A stretch of DNA of 64,000 nt from assembly GCF_016093295.1 (NCBI RefSeq), contig NZ_JAEDAL010000002.1:580754-644753 (forward strand), given 5' to 3'. Each line of letters opens with the position of its first letter. Positions within the stretch are counted from its first letter, which is position 1. The notes beneath the pieces were generated by a model, which saw nothing but the letters and a program-made list of their open reading frames with translations, was not told the origin of the DNA and ran no database searches. Origin of the DNA: Inhella gelatinilytica. Lineage in GTDB: Bacteria; Pseudomonadota; Gammaproteobacteria; Burkholderiales; Burkholderiaceae_C. A program made the translations under genes and the position numbers. Positions 10,292 to 20,493 of this stretch are shown one piece after another.

Positions 10292-11580
10292 GGTTGGGCT
10301 CCAGTCCATTCGCGGGTCAGCATCAAGCGGGCTGCCCATTGGTCGCGCTCGCTCTCCAGAGCGAGGGCCTTGAGTTCGGCTTCCAAAAGCTCGCGGCGGG
10401 CGCTCAGTACCGCACGGAGTGGGCCGTTGCCGCTGCGGTAGGCATCCAAGGCGATCTGGCTGCGTTGCTGTGCGAGCGGCAGGGCCTCGTCGCGTTGGCG
10501 CCTGAGCGCAGTGTGGGCCCGCTGTTGCTCGGCCAGGCCCATGGCCAGCTCGGCCTCGTGTTCTCGCCGCATCGCGTCGAGGTCCGCTGCGGTGGCACGC
10601 AGCAGCGCTTCGCGGGCGCGCACTTGAGCATCCTGACGGTTGCGCGGGAAGAGGGGCAGGTCCAGGCTGACCATGATCGAAACCATGTCGTCATAGGCCG
10701 GCCCACGCTTTTGGAGGACGACTTCCACGCTCCAGTCGGGCTTGCGCATGGCGTCGGCCTCGCGCCGTTCGGCCTGGGCCTCGGCCTGCATCGCGCTGGC
10801 GGCCCGCAGCTCAGGGTGGTCGGCCAGGGTGCCGTGCAAGGTGTCGGCGTTTGGCGTCCACGTCGGCGGCGGGCCGGACAGTTCGGCGTCGGCGGCTGCT
10901 CCAATCCAGCGCTTGAGGGTAGCGTGGGCCACGGCGCGCTGGGCGTGCAGTTCGTCGCGCCGCTCAGCCAGCATCAAGGCTTCGCGCCTCGGCATGAGCG
11001 CGTCTTCCACCATCGCCCGACCGGCGGCCAGCTGCGCTTGCGTGGTTTGAAGCAGCAAGTGGTTCTCGGCTTCGAGCTTTTCCAGCGCGCTGAGCTGGCG
11101 TTCCAGGTGGTGGCGTTGCAACCACGCCAGGGCCACCTCGCGCTGGGCCAGGACGCGAGCCGATTGCAGTTCCGCCTGGGTCCGCAGGGTTTGGGCGTCG
11201 GCCCTGTCGCGCCAGGCGGCGCGCTTGGCGGCGTTGGGCAGTTCCTGCATGACGCCAATGCGGCGCATGGTCATGCTGTCGCGCGTCAAGGCGAAGCGAT
11301 CCATGCCGTTGATCGGCAGGTTCTCGATGCCGAAGCGGAGCTGCGGGTCGGGCCGCTCGCCCGCACTGAGGGCTGCCGCGCGCGCGGCATCCAGGCGCGC
11401 TTGGGCGGCGATCAGCGTCGGGGGGTGGTGCAGGGCTTGTTCCAGCGCCTGGGCAAAGCTCAGGCCGGGGGAGGCCAGCGAAGACGCCCCGGCCTGGAGG
11501 GGGGCGAGCACGACGGCCGCGAGGGCATAGGAGGGCGCCCACCGCCACAAGCGGAGGCGCAAAAACGACAGGGGTGACAT
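10288..11580 (-). CDS. cusC: TolC/CusC-family outer-membrane efflux channel
   Basis: Outer-membrane factor of the tripartite metal efflux pump, 430 residues. A signal peptide (hydrophobic core about residues 15-32) precedes two outer-membrane-efflux repeats built of long amphipathic helices rich in Ala, Glu, Gln, Arg and Leu. It is the first structural gene of the cusC-cusB-cusA series, and each junction overlaps by 4 bp. No CusRS-like two-component genes are next to it, so its copper-responsive regulator must be elsewhere or be a different type. Confidence 0.88.
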   Translation of the reverse strand: MSPLSFLRLRLWRWAPSYALAAVVLAPLQAGASSLASPGLSFAQALEQALHHPPTLIAAQARLDAARAAALSAGERPDPQLRFGIENLPINGMDRFALTRDSMTMRRIGVMQELPNAAKRAAWRDRADAQTLRTQAELQSARVLAQREVALAWLQRHHLERQLSALEKLEAENHLLLQTTQAQLAAGRAMVEDALMPRREALMLAERRDELHAQRAVAHATLKRWIGAAADAELSGPPPTWTPNADTLHGTLADHPELRAASAMQAEAQAERREADAMRKPDWSVEVVLQKRGPAYDDMVSIMVSLDLPLFPRNRQDAQVRAREALLRATAADLDAMRREHEAELAMGLAEQQRAHTALRRQRDEALPLAQQRSQIALDAYRSGNGPLRAVLSARRELLEAELKALALESERDQWAARLMLTREWTGAQP

Positions 11581-11657
11581 GGGAACTCCCGCAAACCGGC
11601 GTTCTCAGACGCCGACCGCCCGGCCGCTCAGGGCCTGGCACCAGACAAGGTTGGGGC

Positions 11658-11999
11658 TTAGGCGTGGCGCGGAGGGCGCCAAAGCGAAGACGGCGCGCCG
11701 TCGGTAGCCGCTTCAGGTCGTGGCTGAGGGACCCCATGCGCCGCAGGGGCGTGTGCCGCGGGACTCAACCCACTCGGCAGTGCGATTGGCGTGGCCGGGC
11801 ACTTTTGGGCACAAGCACTCCTGCTCGCGTGGGCGCCGTCAGCGCAGCAATCGGGAACGGAGTCCGGCGCATCGACCGCCATGCCCGCGTCTTGGCTGTG
11901 CATGGGACAGGGGGCGGGAAGGACGTTCAACGCAGCCCAACTCGACGCGGGCAGGGCCAACATCAAGAGCCAGGTGAGGAGAACGCGTAGCAGCTTCAC
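11658..11999 (-). CDS. Small secreted Cys/His-rich protein upstream of the metal efflux operon
   Basis: A 113-residue protein with a clear signal peptide (cleavage likely after ASSWA, about residue 22). The short mature region has clustered cysteines and histidines (CPMH, DCC, SAC, KC) and a Pro/Ala-rich tail. It lies 77 bp upstream of cusC on the same strand. Small secreted proteins of this kind (DUF2946- or CopL-like) often precede copper resistance operons. A periplasmic metal-binding or leader role is inferred from this context and the cysteines, not from a domain match I can confirm. Confidence 0.6.
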   Translation of the reverse strand: MKLLRVLLTWLLMLALPASSWAALNVLPAPCPMHSQDAGMAVDAPDSVPDCCADGAHASRSACAQKCPATPIALPSGLSPAAHAPAAHGVPQPRPEAATDGAPSSLWRPPRHA

Positions 12000-12038
12000 G
12001 CGCTAATTGGAAACCAAAAGTCTCGAGAGAGGAAGCGC

Positions 12039-12112
12039 TGGAGCGGGTGATGGGAATCGAACCCACGTATCAAGCTTGGGAAGCTGGCGTTCTACCATTG
12101 AACTACACCCGC
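12039..12112 (-). tRNA. tRNA-Gly (anticodon CCC)
   Basis: Read on the minus strand, the 74 nt start GCGGGTGTAG, have a D-arm TTCAATGGTAGAA, an anticodon arm CCAGC-TTCCCAA-GCTTG giving anticodon CCC, and a T-arm with GGTTCGATTCC. The acceptor stem is closed by CACCCGC, then discriminator T and an encoded CCA. Its layout closely matches E. coli tRNA-Gly(CCC). It is isolated, between the copper locus and glpD. Confidence 0.96.
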
Positions 12113-12224
12113 GTGAGGCCGCGCATGTTACGGGAGTTTTGGCCGTTTTTGCCTGCGTGCGGCCAAATAGGCGGCCGTCGCCCCAGGTCAGGGCTTTGCG
12201 ACACACTAGAGCCCCGCGTAGCTC

Positions 12225-13811
12225 TTGGATGCTTGCATGAAGACCCGCTCCGAACGACTCCAAGCCCTATGCGATGCACCGCCGCTTGACTTGGTGGTGG
12301 TCGGAGGCGGGGCGACGGGTGCCGGCGTGGCCCTGGACGCGGCAGCGCGCGGCTACGCCGTTGCCCTGCTGGAGGCGGATGATTTCGCCAAAGGGACGAG
12401 TTCCCGTGCGACCAAGTTGGTGCACGGCGGCGTCCGGTATCTGGCCCAGGGGCAGTTGGGTTTGGTGCGCGAGGCCCTGCGTGAGCGGCGAACCCTGCTG
12501 GCCAATGCGCCGCATCTGGCCAGCCCGTTGCGCTTTGTGCTGCCGGCCTACCGCCCCTGGCAAGTCCCTTTTTTTGGCCTGGGCTTGATGGCCTACGACC
12601 TGCTGGCCGGGCGCTCGGCCTTGGGGCGCACGCGATGGTTGGGCCGCACGGCAACCCAAAAGGCGTTGCCCGGAGTGAATCCCAACGGGCTGTGGGGGGG
12701 CATTCAGTATTGGGATGCGCAGTTTGACGATGCCCGGTTGGCCCTGGCACTGGCTCGCTCGGCTGAGCGGGCGGGCGCCTTGGTACTCAATCACTGCCCC
12801 GTGGAAGGGCTGCGTTGGCAGGCGGACAAAGTGGCGGGGGTGGTAGCGGTGGAGGCAGAGACCGGCTCGCGGTTGACGCTGAACACCCGATGCGTGATCA
12901 ACGCCACCGGCGTGTGGGTCGACGACTTGCGCGAGCGCGACCATCAAGGCCGACCGCCCGAGCCCCTGGTTACGGTCAGCCAAGGCGTGCACTTGGTCGT
13001 CGATCGCCAATTTCTGCCGTCAGAGCAGGCCCTTTTGGTGCCCAAAACCGAGGATGGCCGGGTACTTTTTGCCGTGCCGTGGATGGGACGGGTGATCTTG
13101 GGCACCACCGACACGCCGCGCCGCGACAAGCCCTTGGAGCCGCAAGCGTTCGACGAGGAGATTGAGTTCATCTTGCGCGAAGCGGGGCGGGTCTTGGTGC
13201 ACCCCCCCGGCCGCAGCGATGTCCTGAGCGTGTGGGCTGGTCTGAGACCGTTGGCTCGCCCCAATTCCGGTCCGGGCAACCCGACCGGAACGGGTGGCAT
13301 CAGTCGCGAGCACCACATCGAAGTGCGACCCAGTGGCTTGGTCAGCGTGACGGGGGGCAAGTGGACCACCTATCGCGCGATGGCGGAAGACGTCCTGTCG
13401 GCGTGTATGGCGGGCGGTTGGCTCGACCGGCGCCCGGGGGGCGTGACCGCGCAGTGGCCGCTTGTCGGCGCGCAACCCTTGCAGCGCCCCTTGCACCAGA
13501 TTCAGGGGCTGGCGCGCTATGGCAGCGAAATCGAGCAGGTGCAGTCCCTGCCTGGAGCGGATCGGTGGCTGCACCCCGAGTTGAGTGAGGCGATGGTGCG
13601 GTTTGCGGCGCGCTGGGAAATGGCCCGAACGGTCGAAGACGTGTTGGCTCGGCGGGTGCGCTTGCTCTTCTTGGATGCGCGTGCAGCGTTGGCGGTGGCA
13701 GAACCCGTTGCGGACTTGCTCCGGGAGGAAACCGGTGTCGATCCCCAGTTGGATGCATTTCGTGCCCTGGCACACGGCTATTGCCTTACGGATACCGTCG
13801 CACCCGAATGA
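12225..13811 (+). CDS. glpD: Aerobic glycerol-3-phosphate dehydrogenase
   Basis: Membrane-associated FAD enzyme that oxidises sn-glycerol 3-phosphate to dihydroxyacetone phosphate and feeds electrons to the quinone pool. At 528 residues it is close to E. coli GlpD. The FAD-binding loop is VVVGGGATGAGVALDAAARG, followed by the family signature KGTSSRATKLVHGGVRYL and later the substrate-region GGKWTTYRAMAED. An in-frame ATG 12 bases downstream (12237) is an equally possible start; neither has a strong ribosome site. No glpK, glpF or glpR is adjacent. Confidence 0.93.
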   Translation: MDACMKTRSERLQALCDAPPLDLVVVGGGATGAGVALDAAARGYAVALLEADDFAKGTSSRATKLVHGGVRYLAQGQLGLVREALRERRTLLANAPHLASPLRFVLPAYRPWQVPFFGLGLMAYDLLAGRSALGRTRWLGRTATQKALPGVNPNGLWGGIQYWDAQFDDARLALALARSAERAGALVLNHCPVEGLRWQADKVAGVVAVEAETGSRLTLNTRCVINATGVWVDDLRERDHQGRPPEPLVTVSQGVHLVVDRQFLPSEQALLVPKTEDGRVLFAVPWMGRVILGTTDTPRRDKPLEPQAFDEEIEFILREAGRVLVHPPGRSDVLSVWAGLRPLARPNSGPGNPTGTGGISREHHIEVRPSGLVSVTGGKWTTYRAMAEDVLSACMAGGWLDRRPGGVTAQWPLVGAQPLQRPLHQIQGLARYGSEIEQVQSLPGADRWLHPELSEAMVRFAARWEMARTVEDVLARRVRLLFLDARAALAVAEPVADLLREETGVDPQLDAFRALAHGYCLTDTVAPE

Positions 13812-13858
13812 TGCTCGCCAGCTGACTCTTCGCTTCGACACCTCGATTGAATGGCCAA

Positions 13859-16360
13859 ATGAACACACTGCACTGGGCTTGGCAGCGCATGCTGCGCGAT
13901 ATCCGATCGGGGGTGCTGAGGTTGCTTGCGCTGGGCATGGTGCTGGCCGTGGCCGCCGTGGCCTCGGTGACCTTGCTCACGGCCCGCATCGACGCCGGGA
14001 TGGTCCGGGATGCCGCGCAGCTGCTGGGCGGCGATGTGGTGATCGCCAGTGATCAGCCTGTGCAGCCCGCGTGGCAGACCGAAGCGGCTGGTCTGGGGTT
14101 GGGGCAAACGGAGACCCTGGCCTTCCCGTCGATGGCCCGTGCTCGGGACGATCAGGGGGGGGCAACGCGTCTGGTGGCCGTGAAGGCGGTGGACCGCCAG
14201 TACCCCCTGCGGGGGAGGTTGCGTCTGGTTGACGGACGAACTGTGGGCGGGCCCGACCCCGGAACGGTCTGGGTGGATCCTGCGGTCCTGGACGCCCTGC
14301 AATTGCACGTGGGGGATCGAGTGGGCCTGGGGGACGTCGAGCTTCTCGTGGCCGGGGTGATCGAGCAGGAACCGGACCGAGGCGCCGGTTTCTTGAACTT
14401 TGCCCCCCGGGTGATGATGGCGCGTGCGGACGTGGCCGCTTCGAACCTGGTTCAGGCCAACAGCCGGGTGGGCTATCGGTGGGCCCTGGTGGCGTCGCTG
14501 GATCAAGCGGACACCTTGCGCAGCTGGCAGGCTGAGCTGAAAGCGCGATTGGAGCGGGGCGAATGGCGGGGCGCGCGGTTGGAGAATTTGGAAGGCGGAC
14601 GGCCTGAACTGCAACAGGCGCTGGGTCGCGGCACCCAGTTTTTCGGTTTGGTGTCGCTGCTCGCCGCCCTGCTGGCGACGCTGGGCGTTGCACTGGCTGC
14701 GCGCGAGTACGCCCTGCAACAGGTCAATGAAAGTGCCCTGCTGCGGGTGCTGGGGCAAAGCAGTCGGACGTTGGCTTGGGCCTACACCCTGGAGTTGCTG
14801 CTGGTCGGCACCGCGGCGTGTCTGGTGGGGCTGCTCGCGGGGTGGCTGGCCCAACAGGGGTTGGTGCTGGCGCTCCGTGGATTGCTTCCAAGCGAGTTGC
14901 CGCTGGCGAATTGGCGCAGCGCGTTGTTGCCGATGGGTTTGGGGTTGACCGTCCTGCTGGCGTTTGGCTTGCCCCCGGTGTTGCGACTGGCCCGTGTGAG
15001 TCCCATGCAAATTTTGCGCCGTGGTCAAGGTTTGCGCACAACGCCGACAGCTGTCGGCGTGGCGGTGCTGGGCGGGGCGGGCTTTGTTGGCCTGCTGGCC
15101 GCTGTGGCGGGACAGAGAACCGTCGCGCTGGTGATTTTGGGTGGGTTCGCGATCGCACTGGGCGTGTTCGCAGCGGTGGCTGCGCTGGTGTGGCAGGGAC
15201 TCAAACGGCTCGCCCGGTCCGCCAGCGGATCGGTCACGCTCCGTCTGGTCGCCCGGCAGGGGGCGGCCAGACCGGGCATGGCGCTGATGCAAGTGGCCGC
15301 ATTGGGAACGGGCCTGCTGGCGCTGACGCTATTGGCCACGGTGCGGACGAACTTGATGGAAAGTTGGCGGGCCTCGGGTCCGAGTCTGGGGCCGGACCGT
15401 TTTGTCATCAATCTCCAGTCGGATCAGTTGCCGGCCTTTCGCCTGGCGCTGGAGTCGGCCGGTGTGAAACCCATCGACCTGGCGCCGACCTATCGTGGGC
15501 GCTTGGTGGCCATCAACGGAAAGGGCGTTTCGGACTGGAGGCTCCCGAACGAGCGCGGGCGCCGCTTGGCCGAGCGCGAGTTCAACCTGAGTCACGCCGC
15601 AGCGGTGCCAGAGCACAACCAGGCCCTCGAGGGGGCCTGGACGGGTGAGGGTCTCAGTGTGGAGGAGGGGCTTGCCCGGGATTTGGGGCTCAAGGTCGGC
15701 GATTGGCTCGCTTTTGACATGGCGGGAGAACGGGTCGAAGCGCAAGTCATCCAGTTTCGTCGGGTGGAGTGGTCCTCGATGCGGCTGAACTTTTTTGTGC
15801 TGTTTCAGCGCAGCCCCCAGCCCGAGCCTCCTACCACCTGGCTCGCGACGTTTCGAGCCCCGCCGGACCGCAGCCTGGATCGGCAGCTGGTGGCGGCATT
15901 CCCGAACCTGACGGTGGTGGATGTGTCGGCCCAGCTGGCCCAAGTCCAGACCGTGTTGGACCAAGTGACCTTGGCCATTGAAGGCCTGAGCTTGTTTACC
16001 CTCGCGGCAGGGGCGACGGTTTTGGTCGGGGCGCTGCGCGCCACGCGCGAGGCGAGGGTTCGGGACTTCGCCTTGATGCGTGCCATGGGCGCCAGCAATC
16101 GGCTCCTGCAGCGGGTTCAGCGGTTCGAATTGTTGGGGCTTGGGACGCTGGCTGGGGCGCTCGCGGGGGCGCTTTCGCTGGGGGTGAGCGCGGTACTGGC
16201 GACGACGGTCCTGGAGTTGAACTGGCGGCCCCAGTTGTGGATTCCTGTGGCCACTGCGGGGGCCGGCGCGCTGTTGGCCTGGGGGGTGGGCAGCTGGACG
16301 CTGCGCAGTGTTTTGCAGCGCCCTGTGGTCACCACGCTGCGCGCAGCGACGGTGGAGTGA
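13859..16360 (+). CDS. Large FtsX-type ABC transporter permease (YbbP-like)
   Basis: A roughly 833-residue inner-membrane protein with the plan of YbbP/LolC-like permeases. It has one N-terminal TM helix (about residues 20-42), a large periplasmic domain, a first FtsX block of three or four helices (about 265-430), further TM segments and a second periplasmic domain, and a final FtsX block (about 700-830). The pattern RALGASxxxLxxVQxFELLxLG in the last block (here RAMGASNRLLQRVQ) is typical. Such permeases work with a small ATPase (YbbA or LolD type), but no ATPase gene is adjacent. It starts 47 bp after glpD; an ATG at 13847 is an alternative start. Confidence 0.85.
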   Translation: MNTLHWAWQRMLRDIRSGVLRLLALGMVLAVAAVASVTLLTARIDAGMVRDAAQLLGGDVVIASDQPVQPAWQTEAAGLGLGQTETLAFPSMARARDDQGGATRLVAVKAVDRQYPLRGRLRLVDGRTVGGPDPGTVWVDPAVLDALQLHVGDRVGLGDVELLVAGVIEQEPDRGAGFLNFAPRVMMARADVAASNLVQANSRVGYRWALVASLDQADTLRSWQAELKARLERGEWRGARLENLEGGRPELQQALGRGTQFFGLVSLLAALLATLGVALAAREYALQQVNESALLRVLGQSSRTLAWAYTLELLLVGTAACLVGLLAGWLAQQGLVLALRGLLPSELPLANWRSALLPMGLGLTVLLAFGLPPVLRLARVSPMQILRRGQGLRTTPTAVGVAVLGGAGFVGLLAAVAGQRTVALVILGGFAIALGVFAAVAALVWQGLKRLARSASGSVTLRLVARQGAARPGMALMQVAALGTGLLALTLLATVRTNLMESWRASGPSLGPDRFVINLQSDQLPAFRLALESAGVKPIDLAPTYRGRLVAINGKGVSDWRLPNERGRRLAEREFNLSHAAAVPEHNQALEGAWTGEGLSVEEGLARDLGLKVGDWLAFDMAGERVEAQVIQFRRVEWSSMRLNFFVLFQRSPQPEPPTTWLATFRAPPDRSLDRQLVAAFPNLTVVDVSAQLAQVQTVLDQVTLAIEGLSLFTLAAGATVLVGALRATREARVRDFALMRAMGASNRLLQRVQRFELLGLGTLAGALAGALSLGVSAVLATTVLELNWRPQLWIPVATAGAGALLAWGVGSWTLRSVLQRPVVTTLRAATVE

Positions 16361-16378
16361 CCGACCGCGAGCGTCTGG

Positions 16379-18190
16379 CTAGCGGTGGCGTTGGCCCACC
16401 TTAAAAACGGAAATGATTTCGCTCAAGCGGTGGGCTTGCTCTTTCAGGCTTTCCGCCGCTGCGGCCGACTCCTCGACCAACGCGGCGTTTTGCTGCGTGG
16501 CTTGGTCCAGTTGCACCATGGTGGTGTTGACGCTGGCGATGCCGTGACTTTGCTCCCCCGCTGCGGCGGTAATTTCTCCAATGATGTCGGACACCCGCTG
16601 CACGCCGGAGACGATTTCCTCCATCGTCACGCCGGCCTCCTGAACCAGTTTGGAGCCCGCCTCGACCCGCTCGACACTGGCGCCTATCAAACTCTTGATT
16701 TCTTTGGCGGCTTCGGCAGAGCGGCCGGCCAGCGACCGCACTTCGCCGGCCACAACTGCAAAGCCGCGACCCTGCTCACCGGCTCGGGCGGCTTCGACCG
16801 CCGCATTGAGCGCCAAGATGTTGGTTTGGAAGGCGATGCCGTCGATCACGCCAATGATGTCGTGAATCTTGCGGGAACTGGTGTGGATGTCGTCCATGGT
16901 GGCGACCACCTGATTCACGACAGCGCCTCCCTTTTGAGCCGAGGTGGCCGCGGCACTGGCCAGCTGATTGGCCGTGGTGGCCGCGTCGGCCGTGTGTCGC
17001 ACGGCGGCGGTCAGGCCATCCATGGACGAGGTGGCTTGCTGCAAATTCGAGGCCGTTTGTTCCGTGCGCCGCGACAGGTCCTGCGCGCCGGTGGCAATTT
17101 CGCTGGAGGCCACGCCCATTGACCCCGTGGCGCTGTGAACGTCCTGCAGGATGCCTTGAAGCTTGCCCACGAAGTCGTTGAAGCCTTGCGCAATGTGGGC
17201 CACTTCATCGTTGCCGCTGTCCGGCAGTCGACGGGTCAAATCTCCACCCCCAGCGGAGATGTCTTGCATGGCATCCCGCACCCGCTCGAGGCCCGTAAAC
17301 AGACGGCGCACGACGCTGGCAATGAGGAAACCGGCCAACGCAATCATCACCACGGCCACGCCGATGGCCTTCCACAGCAGCGAGCGCAGCGGCGCCAAGG
17401 CTTCAGACGCATCGGCTGCCACAACCAGCGTCCACGGGGTCCCTGCAACCGGGGCGCTGCGAAACAACAGGGACTGATCTGCGCTGTGAGCTTCTAACCA
17501 ACCCTGGTCGGCCCCTGCAGCTTTCAAGCCCGCGACGGTCAGCTCGGGCGCCACATTCGTCGCAGGTTGAAGAATCACTTTGGGATTGGCATGCGCCATG
17601 ACCCGCCCGTCAGCTGCGACCAAGAAAGCGAAGCCAGACGGCGTGGGTCGAATGCCTTTGAGAATGGACACCACACCCGTCATGAATACATCGGACGCGA
17701 TGACGGCCTTGGTTTCGGTGCCTTCTTTGACCGCGTAGGCGAAGGTGACGACGGGCTGCTGGGTGGCGGTATCCAGGTAGGGCTCGGTGAGGACCACCTC
17801 CGAAGCGGCGGCGGCGAGCTTGTACCAGGGGCGGGCGGTCGGGTCGAAATCGGCGGGCAGGTTTTCGTCCTTGTGCATCAGCATGCGCTTATCGGCGTGG
17901 CCGATGTAGGCGAAGTCCAAGCTGCCGGAGATGGCGGCCTGAACCAAGGGCGGGCGAGGGTTCTCTAAAGCCACCGCGGGCTGAAGTGACTTCAAGATAT
18001 TGCCCTGCACCGTGGCCCAGCCGCCGATGGATTGGGCTTGCCCCCGAGCCACTTCATTCAGCCGCGCCAGGGTTTGGGCCTGCACATGGCTGCGGGCATC
18101 AAAGTAGCTGGCCAACGTGGCAGCCAAGAGGGCCAACAGCACGACACCGGTACACAAGGCGAGCAAACGCTTCTGCAAACTGGACTGCAT
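16379..18190 (-). CDS. Methyl-accepting chemotaxis protein with dCache sensor
   Basis: A 603-residue chemoreceptor. It has TM1 (about 8-30), a periplasmic double-Cache sensor (about 35-270), TM2 (about 272-295), a HAMP domain and a cytoplasmic signalling hairpin whose tip [19 protein letters not shown] binds CheA/CheW. The sensor contains ARPWY followed by EPYLD, resembling the R-x-W-Y...Y-x-D arrangement of amino-acid-binding dCache domains, so an amino acid or amine ligand is plausible. It ends in GQRHR, without a CheR-tethering pentapeptide. It is the last gene of the chemotaxis cluster, 50 bp after the other receptor. Confidence 0.93.
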   Translation of the reverse strand: MQSSLQKRLLALCTGVVLLALLAATLASYFDARSHVQAQTLARLNEVARGQAQSIGGWATVQGNILKSLQPAVALENPRPPLVQAAISGSLDFAYIGHADKRMLMHKDENLPADFDPTARPWYKLAAAASEVVLTEPYLDTATQQPVVTFAYAVKEGTETKAVIASDVFMTGVVSILKGIRPTPSGFAFLVAADGRVMAHANPKVILQPATNVAPELTVAGLKAAGADQGWLEAHSADQSLLFRSAPVAGTPWTLVVAADASEALAPLRSLLWKAIGVAVVMIALAGFLIASVVRRLFTGLERVRDAMQDISAGGGDLTRRLPDSGNDEVAHIAQGFNDFVGKLQGILQDVHSATGSMGVASSEIATGAQDLSRRTEQTASNLQQATSSMDGLTAAVRHTADAATTANQLASAAATSAQKGGAVVNQVVATMDDIHTSSRKIHDIIGVIDGIAFQTNILALNAAVEAARAGEQGRGFAVVAGEVRSLAGRSAEAAKEIKSLIGASVERVEAGSKLVQEAGVTMEEIVSGVQRVSDIIGEITAAAGEQSHGIASVNTTMVQLDQATQQNAALVEESAAAAESLKEQAHRLSEIISVFKVGQRHR

Positions 18191-18240
18191 CGAGAGTCTC
18201 CTGGCGTGCCGTTCACGCCCTGGGTTGGGGTGCTGGCGAC

Positions 18241-20427
18241 TTAGAAGGTCTCCCAGTCGTCATCCGCAGGCGGTGGGGCCGGCCTGGCGGCCGGAGCGGG
18301 GGGGGGCTTGGGCGCAGCGGCCTTCGGCGCAGCGGCGGGACGAAGGGTGGGTGCGGGGGAGGGGGGGCGGGGGCTTGTGGCGCTGCCCGCCCCCGGGGTG
18401 GACTTGGGCGCCGGGGTGCGGGCCTTGGTCATTGCAGGGGGTTTGAGCGAGGGCGAGGGCGCCTTGATTGGGGAGGTACCCACGCCCTTGCTCATCCCGG
18501 GCGAATCGGTGCCCGTCCGGAAGATGGCAATGGCCTCCACCAAGCGTTGGGCCTGATCGCGCAGGCTTTCGGCGGCCGCAGCAGACTCCTCCACCAGGGC
18601 TGCGTTTTGCTGCGTCATCTGATCCAGTTGCACCACGGATTGATTGACCTGCGAAATGCCGTCGCTTTGTTCTGTGGAGGCGGCGGCAATATCGCCAATG
18701 ATGTCCGAGACCCGCTGCACGCCAGAGACGATGTCATTCATGGCGGAACCGGCGTCTTGAACCAGCCGAGCCCCGGTTTCGACCTTTTCAACGCTGGTGT
18801 TAATCAGCGTCTTGATCTCTTTGGCGGCTTCGGCGCTGCGGCCGGCCAGGGTTCGGACCTCGCCAGCCACCACCGCAAAGCCCCGCCCTTGTTCGCCGGC
18901 GCGTGCGGCTTCGACCGCTGCGTTCAGCGCCAGGATGTTGGTTTGGAAGGCAATGCCGTCAATCACGCCAATGATGTCGCTGATCTTGCGCGAGCTGGCG
19001 CTGATTTCGTCCATGGTTTGCACCACCTGCCCCACCACCGACCCGCCCCGGGCGGCTGCGGTCGAGGTGTCGCTCACCAACTGTTGGGCCACCCGCGCCG
19101 AATCGGCGGTTTGCCGCACGGTGCCGGTCAGGTGCTCCATGGAACCGGCGGCCGCCTGCAGATTGGACGCGGTCTGTTCCGTGCGTTGGCTCAAGTCTTG
19201 GTTGCCGGTTGCGATTTCACGGCTGGCCACGCCGATGGAGTCGACTGAGTGGCGCACCGTGCCGATCGTGTTGGCCAGATGGGCGCGCATGGATTCAGTG
19301 TCTCGAATGAGCTGCCCGATTTCATCTTGACGGGAGCTGGTGACGGACTGAGACAGGTCGCCGTTGGAAACGGCGTCCATGGCGGCTGAGAGCTTGGCCA
19401 TGGGCTGGGCCACCCAGCGGCTGACGAGCCAGAACAGGCCAAATCCGAGCGCGAGCGTGGCCGCCACCAAAAGTCCCCAGAACGGCAACAGGATGGACCA
19501 GTTCTGGGCCATGGCTTCGCTGCGTTTGACTTGGGCGACGACCAAGACGCCCGCGGCCTTGCTGGCGTGGGCAACGCCGAAATACCCGCCGCCGCCATGC
19601 CCCAGCATCTCGGGCAAATCATCAATAACGGTTTGGTGAGCCTCGGGGTCGATGGCTGCCAACGCCTTGGCCAGCGCGGGTGACACGTCGGCCACTTTCT
19701 TGCCGCGGGCTGTCGGGTGCGCGTAGAAGCGGGAATTGGCGGCATCCTGTGCGTTTTGTACGACCGCCACACCGCCGCTGTCGAAGAAGTGAATGTCTTT
19801 GACCATCTGGCCCAGGGCGTTGTTGAAAACGTCCAAATCAAACCCGACCGACAGGATGCCGATGACCTTGCCGTCTTCACCCTTGAGCGGCTCGTAGTGC
19901 ACCATGAAGGCCCGGTCTTGCAGAAGTTCTGGTGCGGAATAGGCTTGACCCGCGAGCGCCGCTGCGCGGGCAGGGTGGGTTCCCAGGGCGCCGCCCAGTT
20001 CGCGTCCGCCGTCGGCCTTCTTGACCGAGGTCGTGATGCGAACGAAGTCATCCCCCTTGCGCACAAAGCCCTGCGCAACACCCCCTGTGGTGTTGGCAAA
20101 TTTGTCCACCGCGCTGTAGTTCTCGTTCAGCTTGGGACCCCAATCGCGCAGTTCGCCCGTCTCTTCATTGAGCTGGAACTGCGGCCCGAATTCCTGACGG
20201 AATGAGCCATAGCTGCGCTTGACCAAGGCCCGGGCGGTGTCGTTGATGGCCGTGATGGTGTCTTCCATGGCCTGACCGCGATCGGACGCCCAGGTTTCGA
20301 CGGCGCGGTTGGCATTGCGCATCAGCAGCAAGCTGAGCAGCACACTGGTCAAGAACAACACGGCGGCAACCGCACCGATGCCAATGAGGGTGACGCGTCG
20401 TGCGAGGGTGGATTGGGTGTTTGCCAT
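18241..20427 (-). CDS. Methyl-accepting chemotaxis protein with CheR-docking pentapeptide
   Basis: A 728-residue chemoreceptor. It has TM1 (about 12-33), a periplasmic Cache_3-Cache_2-like sensor (about 40-305), TM2 (about 312-335), HAMP, and the methyl-accepting hairpin with the same tip motif as its neighbour. After the hairpin comes a long linker, about 80 residues of Pro, Ala, Lys and Ser, ending in DDDWETF. The last five residues DWETF match the pentapeptide (NWETF in E. coli Tar/Tsr) that tethers CheR and CheB. This receptor should therefore assist adaptation of tail-less receptors such as the one downstream. cheR and cheB are not in the window. Confidence 0.94.
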   Translation of the reverse strand: MANTQSTLARRVTLIGIGAVAAVLFLTSVLLSLLLMRNANRAVETWASDRGQAMEDTITAINDTARALVKRSYGSFRQEFGPQFQLNEETGELRDWGPKLNENYSAVDKFANTTGGVAQGFVRKGDDFVRITTSVKKADGGRELGGALGTHPARAAALAGQAYSAPELLQDRAFMVHYEPLKGEDGKVIGILSVGFDLDVFNNALGQMVKDIHFFDSGGVAVVQNAQDAANSRFYAHPTARGKKVADVSPALAKALAAIDPEAHQTVIDDLPEMLGHGGGGYFGVAHASKAAGVLVVAQVKRSEAMAQNWSILLPFWGLLVAATLALGFGLFWLVSRWVAQPMAKLSAAMDAVSNGDLSQSVTSSRQDEIGQLIRDTESMRAHLANTIGTVRHSVDSIGVASREIATGNQDLSQRTEQTASNLQAAAGSMEHLTGTVRQTADSARVAQQLVSDTSTAAARGGSVVGQVVQTMDEISASSRKISDIIGVIDGIAFQTNILALNAAVEAARAGEQGRGFAVVAGEVRTLAGRSAEAAKEIKTLINTSVEKVETGARLVQDAGSAMNDIVSGVQRVSDIIGDIAAASTEQSDGISQVNQSVVQLDQMTQQNAALVEESAAAAESLRDQAQRLVEAIAIFRTGTDSPGMSKGVGTSPIKAPSPSLKPPAMTKARTPAPKSTPGAGSATSPRPPSPAPTLRPAAAPKAAAPKPPPAPAARPAPPPADDDWETF

Positions 20428-20435
20428 ACAGATCT

Positions 20436-20461
20436 AAAAAATCGGGGGCCCCAAGGCCCCC
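20436..20461 (-). terminator. Rho-independent terminator after cheW
   Basis: On the minus strand GGGGGCC and GGCCCCC form a perfect 7-bp stem (20444-20450 with 20455-20461) around a 4-nt loop, followed directly by ATTTTTT. It lies 33-58 bp beyond the cheW stop and 9 bp before the next receptor gene, so receptor expression depends on read-through or a promoter overlapping this site. Confidence 0.8.
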
Positions 20462-20493
20462 ATATTCACTCCATGTGGAGATGGAGGCAAGTG

